A stretch of DNA of 64,000 nt from Enterobacter oligotrophicus (GCF_009176645.1 NZ_AP019007.1:310001-374000), one strand, 5' to 3'. Positions 46,679 through 56,439 are shown, numbered from the stretch's first letter. The notes: generated by a model not told the origin, from the sequence alone. Numbers and translations are program-made.

Positions 46679-48846
46679 CTGCGACGACGGCCACCACTCA
46701 GGCTTTAATCGGGTGGATTAACGAGACGCGCCTGCACGCCCCGATGCTGGATAACGAAGCCGATGCCCTGCTGGCGAGGCTGAATGCAGCACAGGCACGT
46801 GAGCAGGCTATTGACCGCGCCCTTACAGGCCCTGGCAGTATTGGTCTGTACGGCCATTCTCAGGCGGCGAAAGCGCACCTGCTCTCTTCACTGTGCGGCA
46901 GTGGAAATGGCCGCCTCAACGTCACACCAGGTCAACGCACGTTCGACTATTTTTCGCATATTAACCCCGGACACGCGCTAACCAACATGGCTGTTCGCTT
47001 CTCCGGAGAGCGCCAGGACATTGTCGATGAGGCGTTTCCGCTGCGTCTGAGCCTGGTGACAGAAGCCGAACTGGTGCAACTGTTTATTACGCGCACGACC
47101 CTGCATCCGCAAATCCGCCCGGTGGAAAAATCGGTTATCGAAACCCGGCTTGAAAAATGGCGTGCGTTGCGCCAGCCGCAGGGTGTGCCGGGGATCACCG
47201 CACAGGACGTGGGTGCAATCGCGCGTTTCTGGCAAAGCACCGTACCGGGCGCGAAACAGCAAATTGATGATGCGCTGTGGCATCAGTTTGCGTTGCTGGT
47301 TCCGTCGCTTGATCTCAGCACCCGTGCCAGCGTCTGGTCACTGCTGTGGGGCGAGCAGCAGGAGCTAACCCAGCAGTGGCTTAAGCTCGCACACGTTCTG
47401 CATCAGACCAGCCACGCGAGCGCGATCGCTGCACCACTCAGCCTGCTGGTGGATAACTTTGGCCTGCCGGGTGAAGGGTTCCTCACGCACGGTGCATTGA
47501 CGTCTCCTGAAACACAGGAAACCCTGCTCCATCCGTTGAACAACGGCGAGATGCTTAACGCGATCAGCGTACCGCTCGACGTACTGGCATTTCTGACCCG
47601 CGAACTGGTGCTGCCGGTTGAGAATTGCGTACTGGATAACGTCGATATTATTGATATCCCCGCGTTGAACGATAAAAACGCTCCGCTGCTGACCCAGGCC
47701 AAATGTTTATGGTTGCCTGAACATTATCGTCAGCAGTTCCAGCCGGATGTTCTGGTGATCTGTAACGCCACCGCGCAGCACGAGCAAACGGCAAAAACCG
47801 CGAAAGTGCTTCTGAACTGGGTTAAAGAGACACAGCCTGCCGAAGAATCTGCCCTGCCGGGGCTGGTCTGGGCTATTACGCCACACGATGCGCGGTTTAC
47901 CACGAAACAGAATCTCGACGAAGCCGTACAGCAACTTCTGGGAAAACCGGGCCAGCGCTGGGGCACTCTGCAGGCACTGGACAGCCATAGCATGCAGCGC
48001 GTGATCGAATGGTTGTCGCAGGCCACGCTGCCCGCACAACGCCAAAAGCGCCTTCACGCGTTGCGAACGCTCCTGGCACATGAGGTGTCGGTGTTGATGC
48101 ACACATATCTGGCACCGATCGCTCAGGCTGCGGGAGCCAGACGTTCTCAGGCCGAAAAGATGGTGCGAATGCTTCAGGGAAGCGCTGCACGTCACGGTGA
48201 GTTGCTTGAAGGGTTGCTGCCCCCGTTAAAAGCGTTTGAAGCGCTTCTGGCGGTACAGCAACCTCGCGAGGAGCAGGTCAACGGGCTGTTTACCGATGTG
48301 ATCGACCTGTTCGCGGAAAATGCGCCGGAGAGTACCACCGCATTCCAGACCAAAGACAAAGCCCGTCTCGCGCACAAAGTGTGGATCAACCACCTGCGCC
48401 AGTGGAGCCGCAGCGATGCCGCCAGCCGCTTGGGTCTGGAGCCCGCGGTGTTACAGCAAATCGCCGATGTCCTGATTGTGACCAGTTACCGCCTGAACCT
48501 TCCTCAGCAGTTGCAACATATTGTCGAGACGGATAAAAGCAGCGCAGCACAACTCCATGCCGTGTTGGGTAATTTCGTTGGCTGGCTCGGTTATGAACGC
48601 TCACCTGTTGCTGAACGCCCGGCAAGCCGCGTGCGTAAAGGCCAGCCGATTTTTGTCACGCCCGTGGTCAATAGCGCCACACCGCGCCTGACGCGCCTGG
48701 GTGAGCAGCCTGTCCATGCGGCAACGGTCTATGTTTATGACTGGCTGGTGGCTCTCTACAGCAGGGCAATCGAGAACATAGATTACCAGCACCCGCACGA
48801 CGTGCAGCCTGCCGCCCGCAAAGCCCTTCATGATATTTTGAGTTAA
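46675..48846 (+). CDS. srfC: SrfC, dynamin-like large GTPase-type protein
   Basis: This 723-residue protein has a P-loop-like region GPGSIGLYGHSQAAKAHLLS near residues 50-68. The usual GK[ST] is degenerate (AAKAH), so nucleotide binding may be weak or lost. Long helical segments follow, as in dynamin-like or virulence-effector SrfC proteins. A possible base-specificity stretch is not clear. The stop codon is 8 bp before a terminator. SrfC closes the srfABC operon. In Salmonella the locus is under SsrB/PhoP-type control, and in some insect pathogens it has been linked to toxicity. No secretion signal is visible. Confidence 0.78.
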   Translation: MTATTATTQALIGWINETRLHAPMLDNEADALLARLNAAQAREQAIDRALTGPGSIGLYGHSQAAKAHLLSSLCGSGNGRLNVTPGQRTFDYFSHINPGHALTNMAVRFSGERQDIVDEAFPLRLSLVTEAELVQLFITRTTLHPQIRPVEKSVIETRLEKWRALRQPQGVPGITAQDVGAIARFWQSTVPGAKQQIDDALWHQFALLVPSLDLSTRASVWSLLWGEQQELTQQWLKLAHVLHQTSHASAIAAPLSLLVDNFGLPGEGFLTHGALTSPETQETLLHPLNNGEMLNAISVPLDVLAFLTRELVLPVENCVLDNVDIIDIPALNDKNAPLLTQAKCLWLPEHYRQQFQPDVLVICNATAQHEQTAKTAKVLLNWVKETQPAEESALPGLVWAITPHDARFTTKQNLDEAVQQLLGKPGQRWGTLQALDSHSMQRVIEWLSQATLPAQRQKRLHALRTLLAHEVSVLMHTYLAPIAQAAGARRSQAEKMVRMLQGSAARHGELLEGLLPPLKAFEALLAVQQPREEQVNGLFTDVIDLFAENAPESTTAFQTKDKARLAHKVWINHLRQWSRSDAASRLGLEPAVLQQIADVLIVTSYRLNLPQQLQHIVETDKSSAAQLHAVLGNFVGWLGYERSPVAERPASRVRKGQPIFVTPVVNSATPRLTRLGEQPVHAATVYVYDWLVALYSRAIENIDYQHPHDVQPAARKALHDILS

Positions 48847-48854
48847 GACATTTC

Positions 48855-48874
48855 AGCCCGCAGTAATGCGGGCT
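48855..48874. terminator. Bidirectional terminator between srfC and the hydrolase
   Basis: AGCCCGCA-GTAA-TGCGGGCT is a perfect 8-bp stem with a tetraloop. ATTACCTTTT follows on the plus side. It sits in the 29-bp gap of two convergent genes. Confidence 0.7.
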
Positions 48875-48875
48875 A

Positions 48876-49634
48876 TTACCTTTTCGCCAGGCACTCCGCC
48901 AACACCTTTGCCAGAGCTGAAGGGTTTTCCCAGGACATCGAATGTCCGGCATCAGGTATGATTTTTACCTCCACGCCCTTCTGCTGAAGCTCATTAACAT
49001 CAGAATCAGGCAGTGACCATTCTCCAAAAATAAGCGTAACCGGGCAGGTGAGCGCCAGGAATTGTTCTGCCCATTCGGGCTCAACACCCGCTACCAGGCT
49101 CGCTGCACCACGCCATACTGCATGTGGGGCGTTGCTTTGCAAACTTCCCGCCCATGCAGATTTCTCGGACTCAAGTAACGCTCTATAACCTTGTTCAACA
49201 AAACGGCGCTCTGACTGTGCGGCTATTGTGCGGCTGAACATACCTCCACCTGCATGGAAATTAGGTTCAGATACTATCAGCCCCTTAACACGTGTTCGCA
49301 GTAAACCTGCGGTTTCAATGGCGATACTGCCGCCCATGCTGTGTCCGTATAGCCAGAAAGACTCGAGGTTAAGATGCGTCAACAACTCTGCTATCACCTC
49401 AGCCTGCTTGCTGGTGCGATAGCTGTAATCAGAGGGTTTATCGCTGTAACCGCTGCCGGGGAGATCGATAAGAATAGCCCTACGTGCACCAAAATTGGGC
49501 TCGTATACGACTCGGGGGTATTCATAAGAAGAGGCGCAGCCAAGGCCGTGAATAAACACAACGGGATCGCCGACGCCTGGCAGATTTTGCCAGCGCACGA
49601 TACAACCGGCTACCTGCGAATAAAAACTGTTCAT
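48876..49634 (-). CDS. Alpha/beta hydrolase
   Basis: This 252-residue cytoplasmic alpha/beta hydrolase has the oxyanion HGLGCASSYEYPR, nucleophile elbow YGHSMGGSIAIE (serine near residue 99), and catalytic histidine in PDAGHSMSWENP. The acid is probably the aspartate in GEWSLPDSD. Ester, thioester or epoxide substrates are all possible and nothing identifies one. Start 49634 has GGAG 5 bp upstream; a GTG two codons earlier is less likely. Confidence 0.78.
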   Translation of the reverse strand: MNSFYSQVAGCIVRWQNLPGVGDPVVFIHGLGCASSYEYPRVVYEPNFGARRAILIDLPGSGYSDKPSDYSYRTSKQAEVIAELLTHLNLESFWLYGHSMGGSIAIETAGLLRTRVKGLIVSEPNFHAGGGMFSRTIAAQSERRFVEQGYRALLESEKSAWAGSLQSNAPHAVWRGAASLVAGVEPEWAEQFLALTCPVTLIFGEWSLPDSDVNELQQKGVEVKIIPDAGHSMSWENPSALAKVLAECLAKR

Positions 49635-49720
49635 AAGCACTCCATTAATGATGAACTGTTTATTTATACAGTCATTGCATCAGGAATGCTATGTTCATCT
49701 TTCAAAACGGGAAGCTCGCT

Positions 49721-49894
49721 TCAGAAAAGCGAGATCAGCAGCGCGACAGGAAAGCTCATTGGCCAGGTTGAACCCACCAGGAACGCGCTCAGCAGGCGGA
49801 TACGTTTTTTATCTTTTGACAGGAACCAGGTAATAAGTGCGCAAATGGACGCCATAATTGCGTAAAAAACCAACATCTTTTGATACAACGTCAT
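49721..49894 (-). CDS. ortT: OrtT, small membrane toxin of the GhoT type
   Basis: This 57-residue protein has two hydrophobic segments joined by a basic loop (SKDKKRIRLL). It is nearly identical in layout to E. coli OrtT (YdcX): MTLYQKMLVFYAIMASICAL, then STWPMSFPVALLISLF at the end. In E. coli OrtT damages the membrane potential during the stringent response and has no cognate antitoxin. Start 49894 gives exactly the E. coli length. The frame is open 15 codons further, without homology. In E. coli it lies between patD and ydcY; srfABC and other genes separate them here. Confidence 0.9.
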   Translation of the reverse strand: MTLYQKMLVFYAIMASICALITWFLSKDKKRIRLLSAFLVGSTWPMSFPVALLISLF

Positions 49895-50054
49895 TCTGTT
49901 TACCTGAGCCAAAAAATAACCGCACGCAATATGCGTCATACGTTGACACAGATCAAGTTTTTTCGTTACATCATAACCACTTAAATATTAAGGATAATAA
50001 CAACTGAGTACGTTGTATAACAAACCCGAGGCAACCGCAGTTATCCGTTTTAAT

Positions 50055-50077
50055 AACACGCATTTTAAATGCACATT
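50055..50077. promoter_or_regulatory. NsrR-type operator before the yeaR operon
   Basis: AACACGCATTT-T-AAATGCACATT is an 11-1-11 inverted repeat. It matches the NsrR consensus (AAGATGCYTTT and complement) at about nine of eleven positions per arm, with a perfect GCATTT/AAATGC core. It ends about 60 bp before yeaR, overlapping the likely promoter. NsrR, a nitric-oxide sensing repressor, controls yeaR-yoaG in E. coli. Confidence 0.7.
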
Positions 50078-50137
50078 TTGCTAAATTCCCCTCTGCAGAA
50101 AGCAGTCTAATAAAGGCAGGCTTTCATGGGAGGAAAC

Positions 50138-50464
50138 ATGCTACGCATTCCGCAGAGTTGTATTCACACCCGTTCCACCCCTTTCTGGAACAAAGAGACC
50201 GCCCCCGCCGGGATTTTTCAGCGACACCTCGACAAAGGCACCCGCCCAGGCGTTTATCCTCGCCTTTCGGTGATGCAGGGCACAGTCCGTTACTTAGGCT
50301 ATGCTGATGAATTTACGCCTGAGCCAGACAGCGAGCTGATTATCGAAGCGGGTCATTTCGGCGTTTTCCCGCCGGAGAGATGGCACCACATCGAGGTCAT
50401 GACCGACGACACGCTGTTTAATATCGACTTCTTTGTCGAACCTGATGTTCTGAAGTCTCTTTAA
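50138..50464 (+). CDS. yeaR: YeaR, nitrate/NO-induced cupin-like protein
   Basis: This 108-residue DUF1971 protein resembles the small domain joined to TehB in some bacteria. It is collinear with E. coli YeaR: IHTRSTPFWNKETAPAGIFQ, RHLDKGTRPGVYPRLSVMQG and PERWHHIEVMTDDTLFNIDF. The product is induced by nitrate and nitric oxide, and its biochemistry is unknown. Start 50138 is fixed by a near-perfect GGGAGGAAAC site. It is first of three genes, followed by a paralogue and yoaG, and preceded by an NsrR-type operator. Confidence 0.9.
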   Translation: MLRIPQSCIHTRSTPFWNKETAPAGIFQRHLDKGTRPGVYPRLSVMQGTVRYLGYADEFTPEPDSELIIEAGHFGVFPPERWHHIEVMTDDTLFNIDFFVEPDVLKSL

Positions 50465-50491
50465 GCGGCTGACGCTGAGAAGGAAACCATT

Positions 50492-50845
50492 ATGCTACGT
50501 ATTCCTGAAAATTTTGTTCATACCCGTTCCACTCCGTTCTGGAATAAAGAGACCGCACCGAAAGCGCTCTTTACGCATCACAATACCAAAGCGGGTGTTT
50601 ATGGCCGCCTGTCCGTGATGCAGGGGGCTGTACGTTACTTTGGCTTTCCGGACGCGACCGCGACCGAGCCGGATCTTGAGCTGGTGATTGAAGCCGGTTC
50701 ATTTGGTATTTCCCCGCCACAGAAATGGCACCGCATTGAGCTGTTGACCGACGATACTTACTTTAATATCGATTTTTTCGCCGATCCTGACGTCACGCTC
50801 ACCGGCGCTGGCATTGGTAAAGTGGTTAACACACATAAGGAGTAA
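50492..50845 (+). CDS. Second YeaR-like protein
   Basis: This 117-residue paralogue follows yeaR by 27 bp. It shares IPENFVHTRSTPFWNKETAP and PPQKWHRIELLTDDTYFNID but differs in the middle (APKALFTHHNTKAGVYGRLS), where it is closer to the TehB-linked form of DUF1971. It also has a longer tail. AAGGAAACC precedes its ATG. E. coli has only one yeaR here, so this looks like a tandem duplication followed by divergence. Its separate role is unknown. Confidence 0.82.
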   Translation: MLRIPENFVHTRSTPFWNKETAPKALFTHHNTKAGVYGRLSVMQGAVRYFGFPDATATEPDLELVIEAGSFGISPPQKWHRIELLTDDTYFNIDFFADPDVTLTGAGIGKVVNTHKE

Positions 50846-50848
50846 CCC

Positions 50849-51031
50849 ATGGGCAAGGCAACTTACACCGTAACCGTCACCAATAACAGTAACGGTGTCT
50901 CGGTGGATTATGAAACAGAAGCCCCGATGGAGCTGTTGATCCCGGATGTTGCTGCGGACGTGGTGAAAGATCTGGTGAATACCGTTCGTGCGTACGATAC
51001 GGAGAATGAACACGACGTGTGTGGCTGGTAG
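50849..51031 (+). CDS. yoaG: YoaG, small nitrate-responsive protein
   Basis: This 60-residue cytoplasmic protein is almost identical to E. coli YoaG, with MGKATYTVTVTNNSNGVSVD at the start and YDTENEHDVCGW at the end. YoaG forms a small dimeric beta/alpha fold and is co-expressed with yeaR under NarL and NsrR control. Its role in nitrosative stress is not defined. An AAGGAG site overlaps the end of the preceding gene, 3 bp away. Confidence 0.93.
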   Translation: MGKATYTVTVTNNSNGVSVDYETEAPMELLIPDVAADVVKDLVNTVRAYDTENEHDVCGW

Positions 51032-51038
51032 TAAACAA

Positions 51039-51064
51039 GCCCGGCGGCGCGCTCGCCGCCGGGC
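51039..51064. terminator. Strong hairpin between yoaG and patD
   Basis: An 11-bp perfect stem, GCCCGGCGGCG and CGCCGCCGGGC, has a 4-base loop in the 41-bp gap of convergent genes. On the minus strand TTGTTTAC follows, on the plus strand AATTTCG. It probably ends both transcripts. Confidence 0.72.
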
Positions 51065-51072
51065 AATTTCGC

Positions 51073-52497
51073 TTAGTGCTTAATCATCACATGGCGCACG
51101 ACCGTATAATCCTCAAGCCCGTACACCGACATATCTTTGCCGTAACCTGACAGCTTCATCCCGCCATGCGGCATTTCACTGACCAGCATAAAATGGGTAT
51201 TAACCCAGGTGCAGCCGTACTGCAGCCGGGCGCTGAGCCGATGAGCACGGCCCACATCTTTTGTCCATACGGACGAAGCAAGGCCATACTGCGAATCATT
51301 CGCCCAGGCGAGGACCTGCGCTTCGTCGTCAAATTCCGTAATGCTGACTACCGGACCAAATACTTCGCGTTGCACAATCGCATCTTCCTGTTTTGCCCCG
51401 GCAAGCAGCGTTGGCTGGAAATAATAGCCCGCCCCCTCCTGCTTGCTGCCGCCTGTCACCACACGGATATGGCTTAGCGCTTTCGCCTCCTCAACCGCGT
51501 GACTGACGCGAGATAAGTGTGCAGCGGAGCTGAGCGGCCCAAGCTCAGTTGATGCCTCTTCCGGCGCGCCCATCTTCAAGGAGGCAACGGCAGCTCCCAG
51601 TTTTTCCACCAGCGCAGCGTAAATGCCTTTCTGGGCATAGATGCGGCAGGCTGCCGTACAGTCTTGCCCGGCATTGTAGAAGCCAAAAGTACGCACGCCT
51701 TCCACCACGGCATCCAGATCCGCATCATCAAAGACAATGACCGGCGCTTTGCCCCCCAGTTCCATATGCGTGCGTTTCACGGAGGAGGCCGTGTGGCTGA
51801 TAATATGCTCCCCGGTGGCAATTGAACCGGTGAGCGAGACCATCCGCACTTTCTCGTGCCCGGTCAGCGGGTCGCCCACGGTCTTACCGCGTCCAAACAG
51901 GACGTTCAGCACGCCTGGCGGGAAGATATCTTTCGCCAGTTCAGCCAGTTTTAACGCCGTCAGCGGCGTGATTTCAGAGGGTTTGATCACCACACAGTTT
52001 CCGGCTGCCAGGGCGGGTGCCAGCTTCCACGCAGCCATCATCAGCGGATAGTTCCACGGGGCGATTGACGCCACAACGCCTACCGGATCGCGGCGGATCA
52101 TAGACGTATGCCCCTCAAGGTACTCTCCGGCTGCCAGCCCGTTCAGGCAGCGCGCCGCGCCGGCAAAGAAGCGAAACACATCCACCACGGCCGGAATTTC
52201 ATCCCCCAGCGCACAGTGCAGCGGCTTACCGCAGTTAAGGGATTCCAGACGAGCAAACTCATCAGCATGCGCTTCAATGACATCGGCCAGCTTCAGCAAA
52301 CACTCTGAACGGCTTTTTGGCGTTGTTTGCCCCCATTCGACAAAAGCGCGGTCGGCTGCCAGCACCGCGGCATCGACCTGAGCCGCAGACGCCTCAGCGA
52401 TCTCCAGCAATACTTCTCCGGTGGCAGGGTTATAGACAGGCTGTTTTTCCCCGTCGCCGGGAATGAGTTCACCATTGATCAGCAGTAGATTTTGCAT
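51073..52497 (-). CDS. patD: Gamma-aminobutyraldehyde dehydrogenase
   Basis: This 474-residue NAD-dependent aldehyde dehydrogenase oxidises 4-aminobutyraldehyde (from putrescine) to GABA. The catalytic pair is present: E246 in HMELGGKAP and C280 in [11 protein letters not shown]. The NAD loop includes [10 protein letters not shown]. Length and sequence match E. coli PatD (YdcW). It is the last gene of ydcSTUV-patD, 24 bp after ydcV, which links a polyamine-type importer to putrescine breakdown. Confidence 0.94.
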   Translation of the reverse strand: MQNLLLINGELIPGDGEKQPVYNPATGEVLLEIAEASAAQVDAAVLAADRAFVEWGQTTPKSRSECLLKLADVIEAHADEFARLESLNCGKPLHCALGDEIPAVVDVFRFFAGAARCLNGLAAGEYLEGHTSMIRRDPVGVVASIAPWNYPLMMAAWKLAPALAAGNCVVIKPSEITPLTALKLAELAKDIFPPGVLNVLFGRGKTVGDPLTGHEKVRMVSLTGSIATGEHIISHTASSVKRTHMELGGKAPVIVFDDADLDAVVEGVRTFGFYNAGQDCTAACRIYAQKGIYAALVEKLGAAVASLKMGAPEEASTELGPLSSAAHLSRVSHAVEEAKALSHIRVVTGGSKQEGAGYYFQPTLLAGAKQEDAIVQREVFGPVVSITEFDDEAQVLAWANDSQYGLASSVWTKDVGRAHRLSARLQYGCTWVNTHFMLVSEMPHGGMKLSGYGKDMSVYGLEDYTVVRHVMIKH

Positions 52498-52521
52498 AGC
52501 ATTGTCCTGTTGAAATCGATG

Positions 52522-53328
52522 TTATTTTCCGCTACCAGCGATATTTTCGCCGTCGCGGGTTAGCCACCAGGCTCCCAGAATGGGGATAGTGGTGACCAGC
52601 ATCACCAGCAGAGCCACCACATTGGTGACCGGTACGTCGCGCGGGCGTCCAAGCTGGTTAAGCAACCACAGCGGTAACGTGCGTTCGTGTCCCGCCGTAA
52701 ATGTCGTGACGATTATTTCGTCAAATGACAGCGCAAACGCCAGCATGCCCCCCGCCAGCAGCGCCGAGCCAAGATTCGGCAGCACCACATAGCGGAAGGT
52801 TTGCCAGCCATCTGCACCTAAATCCATCGACGCCTCGACCAGGCTCCATGAGGTACGCCGGAACCGGGCGATCACATTGTTAAACACCACGACCACACAG
52901 AAGGTGGCGTGCCCGACCACGATAGTGAAAAAGCCGGGTTCAAGGTTGATGGTTTTGAATGCTGTCAGCAGCGCCAGCCCGGTGATAATGCCAGGCAAGG
53001 CGATCGGTAACAGCAACAACAGCGAAATGGCGTTTTTGCCAAAAAACTCACTGCGCCACAGTGCGGCTGCAGCAAGTGTGCCAAGTACCAGCGCAATCGC
53101 AGTAGACAATGCCGCAATCTGAAGTGACAACGTCACGGAATCGATGATATCTCCACGCGCGGCCGCCACGCTAAACCACTTCAGCGTCAGCCCCTGCGGC
53201 GGGAAGCTAAAGGCGGCATCTTCTGTGTTAAAGGCATAGGTTGCGATAATCAGCAGTGGAAAATGCAGGAAGATAACCCCGCCCCAGGCAGCTACTTTCA
53301 GGAACAACGGTGCGCGTTCAGAGTGCAT
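52522..53328 (-). CDS. ydcV: ABC importer permease YdcV
   Basis: This 268-residue, six-helix permease is of the PotC/spermidine type. Its coupling loop is [20 protein letters not shown] near residues 175-195. It pairs with YdcU, whose gene overlaps it by 11 bp. It is collinear with E. coli YdcV. The transported substrate is probably putrescine or a related amine, inferred from the operon with patD. Confidence 0.9.
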   Translation of the reverse strand: MHSERAPLFLKVAAWGGVIFLHFPLLIIATYAFNTEDAAFSFPPQGLTLKWFSVAAARGDIIDSVTLSLQIAALSTAIALVLGTLAAAALWRSEFFGKNAISLLLLLPIALPGIITGLALLTAFKTINLEPGFFTIVVGHATFCVVVVFNNVIARFRRTSWSLVEASMDLGADGWQTFRYVVLPNLGSALLAGGMLAFALSFDEIIVTTFTAGHERTLPLWLLNQLGRPRDVPVTNVVALLVMLVTTIPILGAWWLTRDGENIAGSGK

Positions 53329-54262
53329 CGAATGCTCCCAGACGTTTCACGAACGCCAGATAGAGGGAGATAAGCACAATTGGCACCAGCGTGAACGCCG
53401 CCGCCATTGGCATATTGCCGATAGCACCCTGCTGGGAGTAAACCATGTTGCCAATGAAATACCCCGGCGGCCCCACCAGTTGCGGAACGATAAAGTCTCC
53501 CAGCGTCAGCGAGAACGTAAATATCGATCCCGCCGCAATGCCAGGAATGGCCAGCGGAAGCACCACGTAGCGGAAGGTCTGACGCGGACGCGCGCCGAGA
53601 TCGGCTGATGCCTGCAACAACGAGGCAGGCAACCGCTCCAGCGCCGCCTGGACAGGCAGGATCATAAACGGCAGCCAGATATAGACAAACACCAGAAAAC
53701 GCCCCAGGCCGGAGGTAGACAACGTGTTGCCACCTATTGCCGGAACCGTAAGCAGTGACGTCAGGATCGGCTCCAGCCCCATATGGTTCAGGAACCACTG
53801 CGCCACACCGTCTTTCGCCAGTAATAATGTCCATGCATAGGCTTTAACGATATAGCTCGCCCACATGGGCAGCATCACCGCGATATAAAAAAACGCTTTC
53901 CATTTGCCGCGGGTGTAACGCGCCATATACCAGGCCATCGGAAAAGCAAGGATTGCGCTGGCGACAGTCACGGCGATAGCCATGACCAGCGTGCGAAGGA
54001 TGATGTCGTAGTTGGCCGGATTAAAAAGTGCCTGAATGTTCGCAAACGTCAGCTCAGGCGTGACCGACATGGTGAAGTCGTCGAAGGTGTAGAACCCCTG
54101 CCACAACAGCGTGAGCAGCGATCCTAAATAGACAATGCCAAACCACATCAGCGGCGCAAGCAGGAGCAGGAACAGCCCGAACGACGGTTTGCGCCAGAAC
54201 AGCGCAGCGATCCGGCTTAGCCTGCCGTGCGGCGCGGGAGTGTGTGAAACGCTCATCTCCAT
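53318..54262 (-). CDS. ydcU: ABC importer permease YdcU
   Basis: This 314-residue, six-helix permease is of the PotB type. The coupling loop is [20 protein letters not shown] near residues 225-245, and [20 protein letters not shown] is another conserved stretch. It forms a heterodimer with YdcV. Start 54262 has AGAGGTGAA just upstream and lies 1 bp past the ydcT stop. An ATG two codons later is possible. Confidence 0.9.
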   Translation of the reverse strand: MEMSVSHTPAPHGRLSRIAALFWRKPSFGLFLLLLAPLMWFGIVYLGSLLTLLWQGFYTFDDFTMSVTPELTFANIQALFNPANYDIILRTLVMAIAVTVASAILAFPMAWYMARYTRGKWKAFFYIAVMLPMWASYIVKAYAWTLLLAKDGVAQWFLNHMGLEPILTSLLTVPAIGGNTLSTSGLGRFLVFVYIWLPFMILPVQAALERLPASLLQASADLGARPRQTFRYVVLPLAIPGIAAGSIFTFSLTLGDFIVPQLVGPPGYFIGNMVYSQQGAIGNMPMAAAFTLVPIVLISLYLAFVKRLGAFDAL

Positions 54263-54263
54263 T

Positions 54264-55277
54264 TCACCTCTCCTCGTGCAGCGGCACCATGGCCTCGCGT
54301 GACCAGGAGGCCAACACCTGCTGTCCTGGCTCTACACCCGCCGGTATCGTTGCGCCACTCAGGTTGGCCTGGCTCACCAGCAGTTTTGCGCCGTCTGCCA
54401 GCCGGAGTTCAAAACGCGTCGCCGCCCCCTGATACTGAACGGCCTGAACCACACCCTGAACCTGCACTTCTCCGCTTTCGTTGAGGCGAATATGTTCCGG
54501 GCGCAGCGAATAGATGCCCTCCATCCCGCACACGTGGCGGGCTACGTCCGCCTCAAACACGTTAGACGTACCGACAAAGCTCGCCACAAACGGAGTGCGC
54601 GGGCGCATATAAAGCTCGCGCGGAGAATCAACCTGCTCAATACGGCCGTTGTTAAACACCGCCACCCGGTCTGACATCGACAGGGCTTCACCCTGATCGT
54701 GCGTGACGAAAATAAACGTGATCCCCAGCTCTTGCTGAAGTTTTTTCAGCTCGAACTGCATCTGCTCGCGCAGTTTCAGATCGAGCGCGCCCAGAGGTTC
54801 ATCCAGCAGTAACACGCGGGGCTCGTTGACCAGCGCACGCGCAATTGCCACACGCTGGCGCTGGCCGCCGGAGAGCTGTGACGGCTTACGGGAAACCGCA
54901 AAACTCAGCCCGACCTTTTCCAGCGCCTCGCGTGCCTGAGCATGACGTTTTTTCTTGTCGATGCCTTTCACCATCAGGCCGTATGCTACGTTATCGAGAA
55001 TCGACATATGCGGAAACAGCGCGTAATCCTGAAACACGGTGTTGACATCGCGTTCCCACGGAGGGAGTTCACTGGCCTCTTTACCGAAGATTTTTATCGC
55101 GCCGCCGCTGAGCTGTTCAAAACCGGCGATCAGGCGCAGGCAGGTGGTTTTGCCGGAGCCAGAAGGCCCCAGCATGGAGAAAAATTCCCCGTCACGAATA
55201 CCAATGGTGACGCCGTCTACCGCCCGCACGTCACCGTACAGACGGGATACGTCATTAAACTCAACCGCGTACGTCAT
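54264..55277 (-). CDS. ydcT: ABC importer ATPase YdcT
   Basis: This 337-residue PotA-type ATPase has Walker A GPSGSGKTT near residue 39, signature LSGGQRQR, Walker B VLLLDEPLGALD, and a C-terminal TOBE regulatory domain (SLRPEHIRLNESGEVQVQGV). Start 55277 matches E. coli YdcT (MTYAVEFNDVSRLYGDVRAV). The open frame extends 48 codons further into the ydcS gene, but that part has no homology. Confidence 0.92.
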   Translation of the reverse strand: MTYAVEFNDVSRLYGDVRAVDGVTIGIRDGEFFSMLGPSGSGKTTCLRLIAGFEQLSGGAIKIFGKEASELPPWERDVNTVFQDYALFPHMSILDNVAYGLMVKGIDKKKRHAQAREALEKVGLSFAVSRKPSQLSGGQRQRVAIARALVNEPRVLLLDEPLGALDLKLREQMQFELKKLQQELGITFIFVTHDQGEALSMSDRVAVFNNGRIEQVDSPRELYMRPRTPFVASFVGTSNVFEADVARHVCGMEGIYSLRPEHIRLNESGEVQVQGVVQAVQYQGAATRFELRLADGAKLLVSQANLSGATIPAGVEPGQQVLASWSREAMVPLHEER

Positions 55278-55293
55278 GTTCTGCTCCCGGCGA

Positions 55294-56439
55294 TTAACGG
55301 CCGCCCATGATGGCGATGTAATCCTGCGTCCAGCGGCTGTAAGGGACATACTTGCCCCCCTCGGCGATTGGCGTTTTCCAGAACATGATTTTGTCAAAGT
55401 AGTTATAACCGTTTGTTTCACAGCCTTTATCGCCTAAAAGCGTGCTGGCTTTGCACCCTTCTGCAACCACCGGGAGCGAGCCAAACCATGCCGCCAGGTC
55501 GCCCTGCACTTTTGGCGTTAGCGACCAGTTCATCCATTTATAGGCGCACATCGGATGTTTAGCGTCCGAATGCAGCATGGTGGTGTCCGCCCAGCCGGTG
55601 ACGCCCTCTTTCGGGAACACGGTCGCAACAGGCTGGTTGTCCGCTTTCAGGGCATTGGCCTGATACGGCCATGCGCTGGAGGCGACGACACCTTCGTTTT
55701 TAAAATCGCTCATCTGGACGGTAGTGTCATGCCAGTAGCGGTGGATTAAGGCATGCTGGTCGCGAAGGACCTTAAGCACGGCGGCATACTGTTTTTCCGT
55801 CAACTGATAGGGATCGGTGATGCCAAGCTGTGGCTGGGTGGCTTTAACGAACAGTGCGGCATCGGCGATATAAATCGGGCCATCATAGGCCTGAACGCGG
55901 CCCTGGTTGGTTTTCCCGTCCGGCAGGTCTTGTTTAACGAAAACCACTTTCCAGCTGTCGGGCGGCGTCGGGAAAGTTTTGGTGTTATACATCAGCAGGT
56001 TCGGCCCCCACTGATACGGCGTGCCGTACACCTTTCCACCGACGTTAAACCACTCGCCTTTGACGATGCGCGGATCGATAGTTTTCCAGTTCGGGATCAG
56101 GTCTGGGTTAATCGGCTGTACGCGTTTACCCATGATCAGGCGCAGCGAGGCATCACCAGACGCAGTGACCAGGTCATAGCCCCCTTTCGCCATCAGGCTG
56201 ACCATCTCATCCGAGGTGGCGGCGGTTTTGACGTTGACCGCGCAGCCGGTCTCTTTTTCAAACTGCGTGACCCAGTCATAATTTTTATCGGTTTGACCAC
56301 GCTCGATGTAGCCCGGCCAGGCAATAATATCCAGTCGTCCTTCCCCGTCGCCGATAGCCTTTGGTGGCTCGGCGGCTTGCGCTGTCATGATCGTCATGCC
56401 GAGCGCGCACAGGCTGCTGCGGGCAAATTTTTTGCTCAT
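55294..56439 (-). CDS. ydcS: Periplasmic binding protein YdcS
   Basis: This 381-residue PotD-like binding protein has a signal peptide (cleavage after AQA near residue 22). Conserved parts include EGRLDIIAWPGYIERGQTDK and YGTPYQWGPNLLMYNTKTFP. E. coli YdcS is a strongly stationary-phase induced protein, also reported to have poly-3-hydroxybutyrate synthase activity. The primary role is probably polyamine capture for YdcTUV. It leads the operon; a 258-bp gap with a promoter candidate separates it from ydcR. Confidence 0.92.
   Translation of the reverse strand: MSKKFARSSLCALGMTIMTAQAAEPPKAIGDGEGRLDIIAWPGYIERGQTDKNYDWVTQFEKETGCAVNVKTAATSDEMVSLMAKGGYDLVTASGDASLRLIMGKRVQPINPDLIPNWKTIDPRIVKGEWFNVGGKVYGTPYQWGPNLLMYNTKTFPTPPDSWKVVFVKQDLPDGKTNQGRVQAYDGPIYIADAALFVKATQPQLGITDPYQLTEKQYAAVLKVLRDQHALIHRYWHDTTVQMSDFKNEGVVASSAWPYQANALKADNQPVATVFPKEGVTGWADTTMLHSDAKHPMCAYKWMNWSLTPKVQGDLAAWFGSLPVVAEGCKASTLLGDKGCETNGYNYFDKIMFWKTPIAEGGKYVPYSRWTQDYIAIMGGR

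Noticed and set aside
53298..53834. A 178-codon minus-strand frame inside ydcU
   Set aside because: It overlaps ydcU on the same strand in another frame, while ydcU matches its E. coli counterpart throughout.
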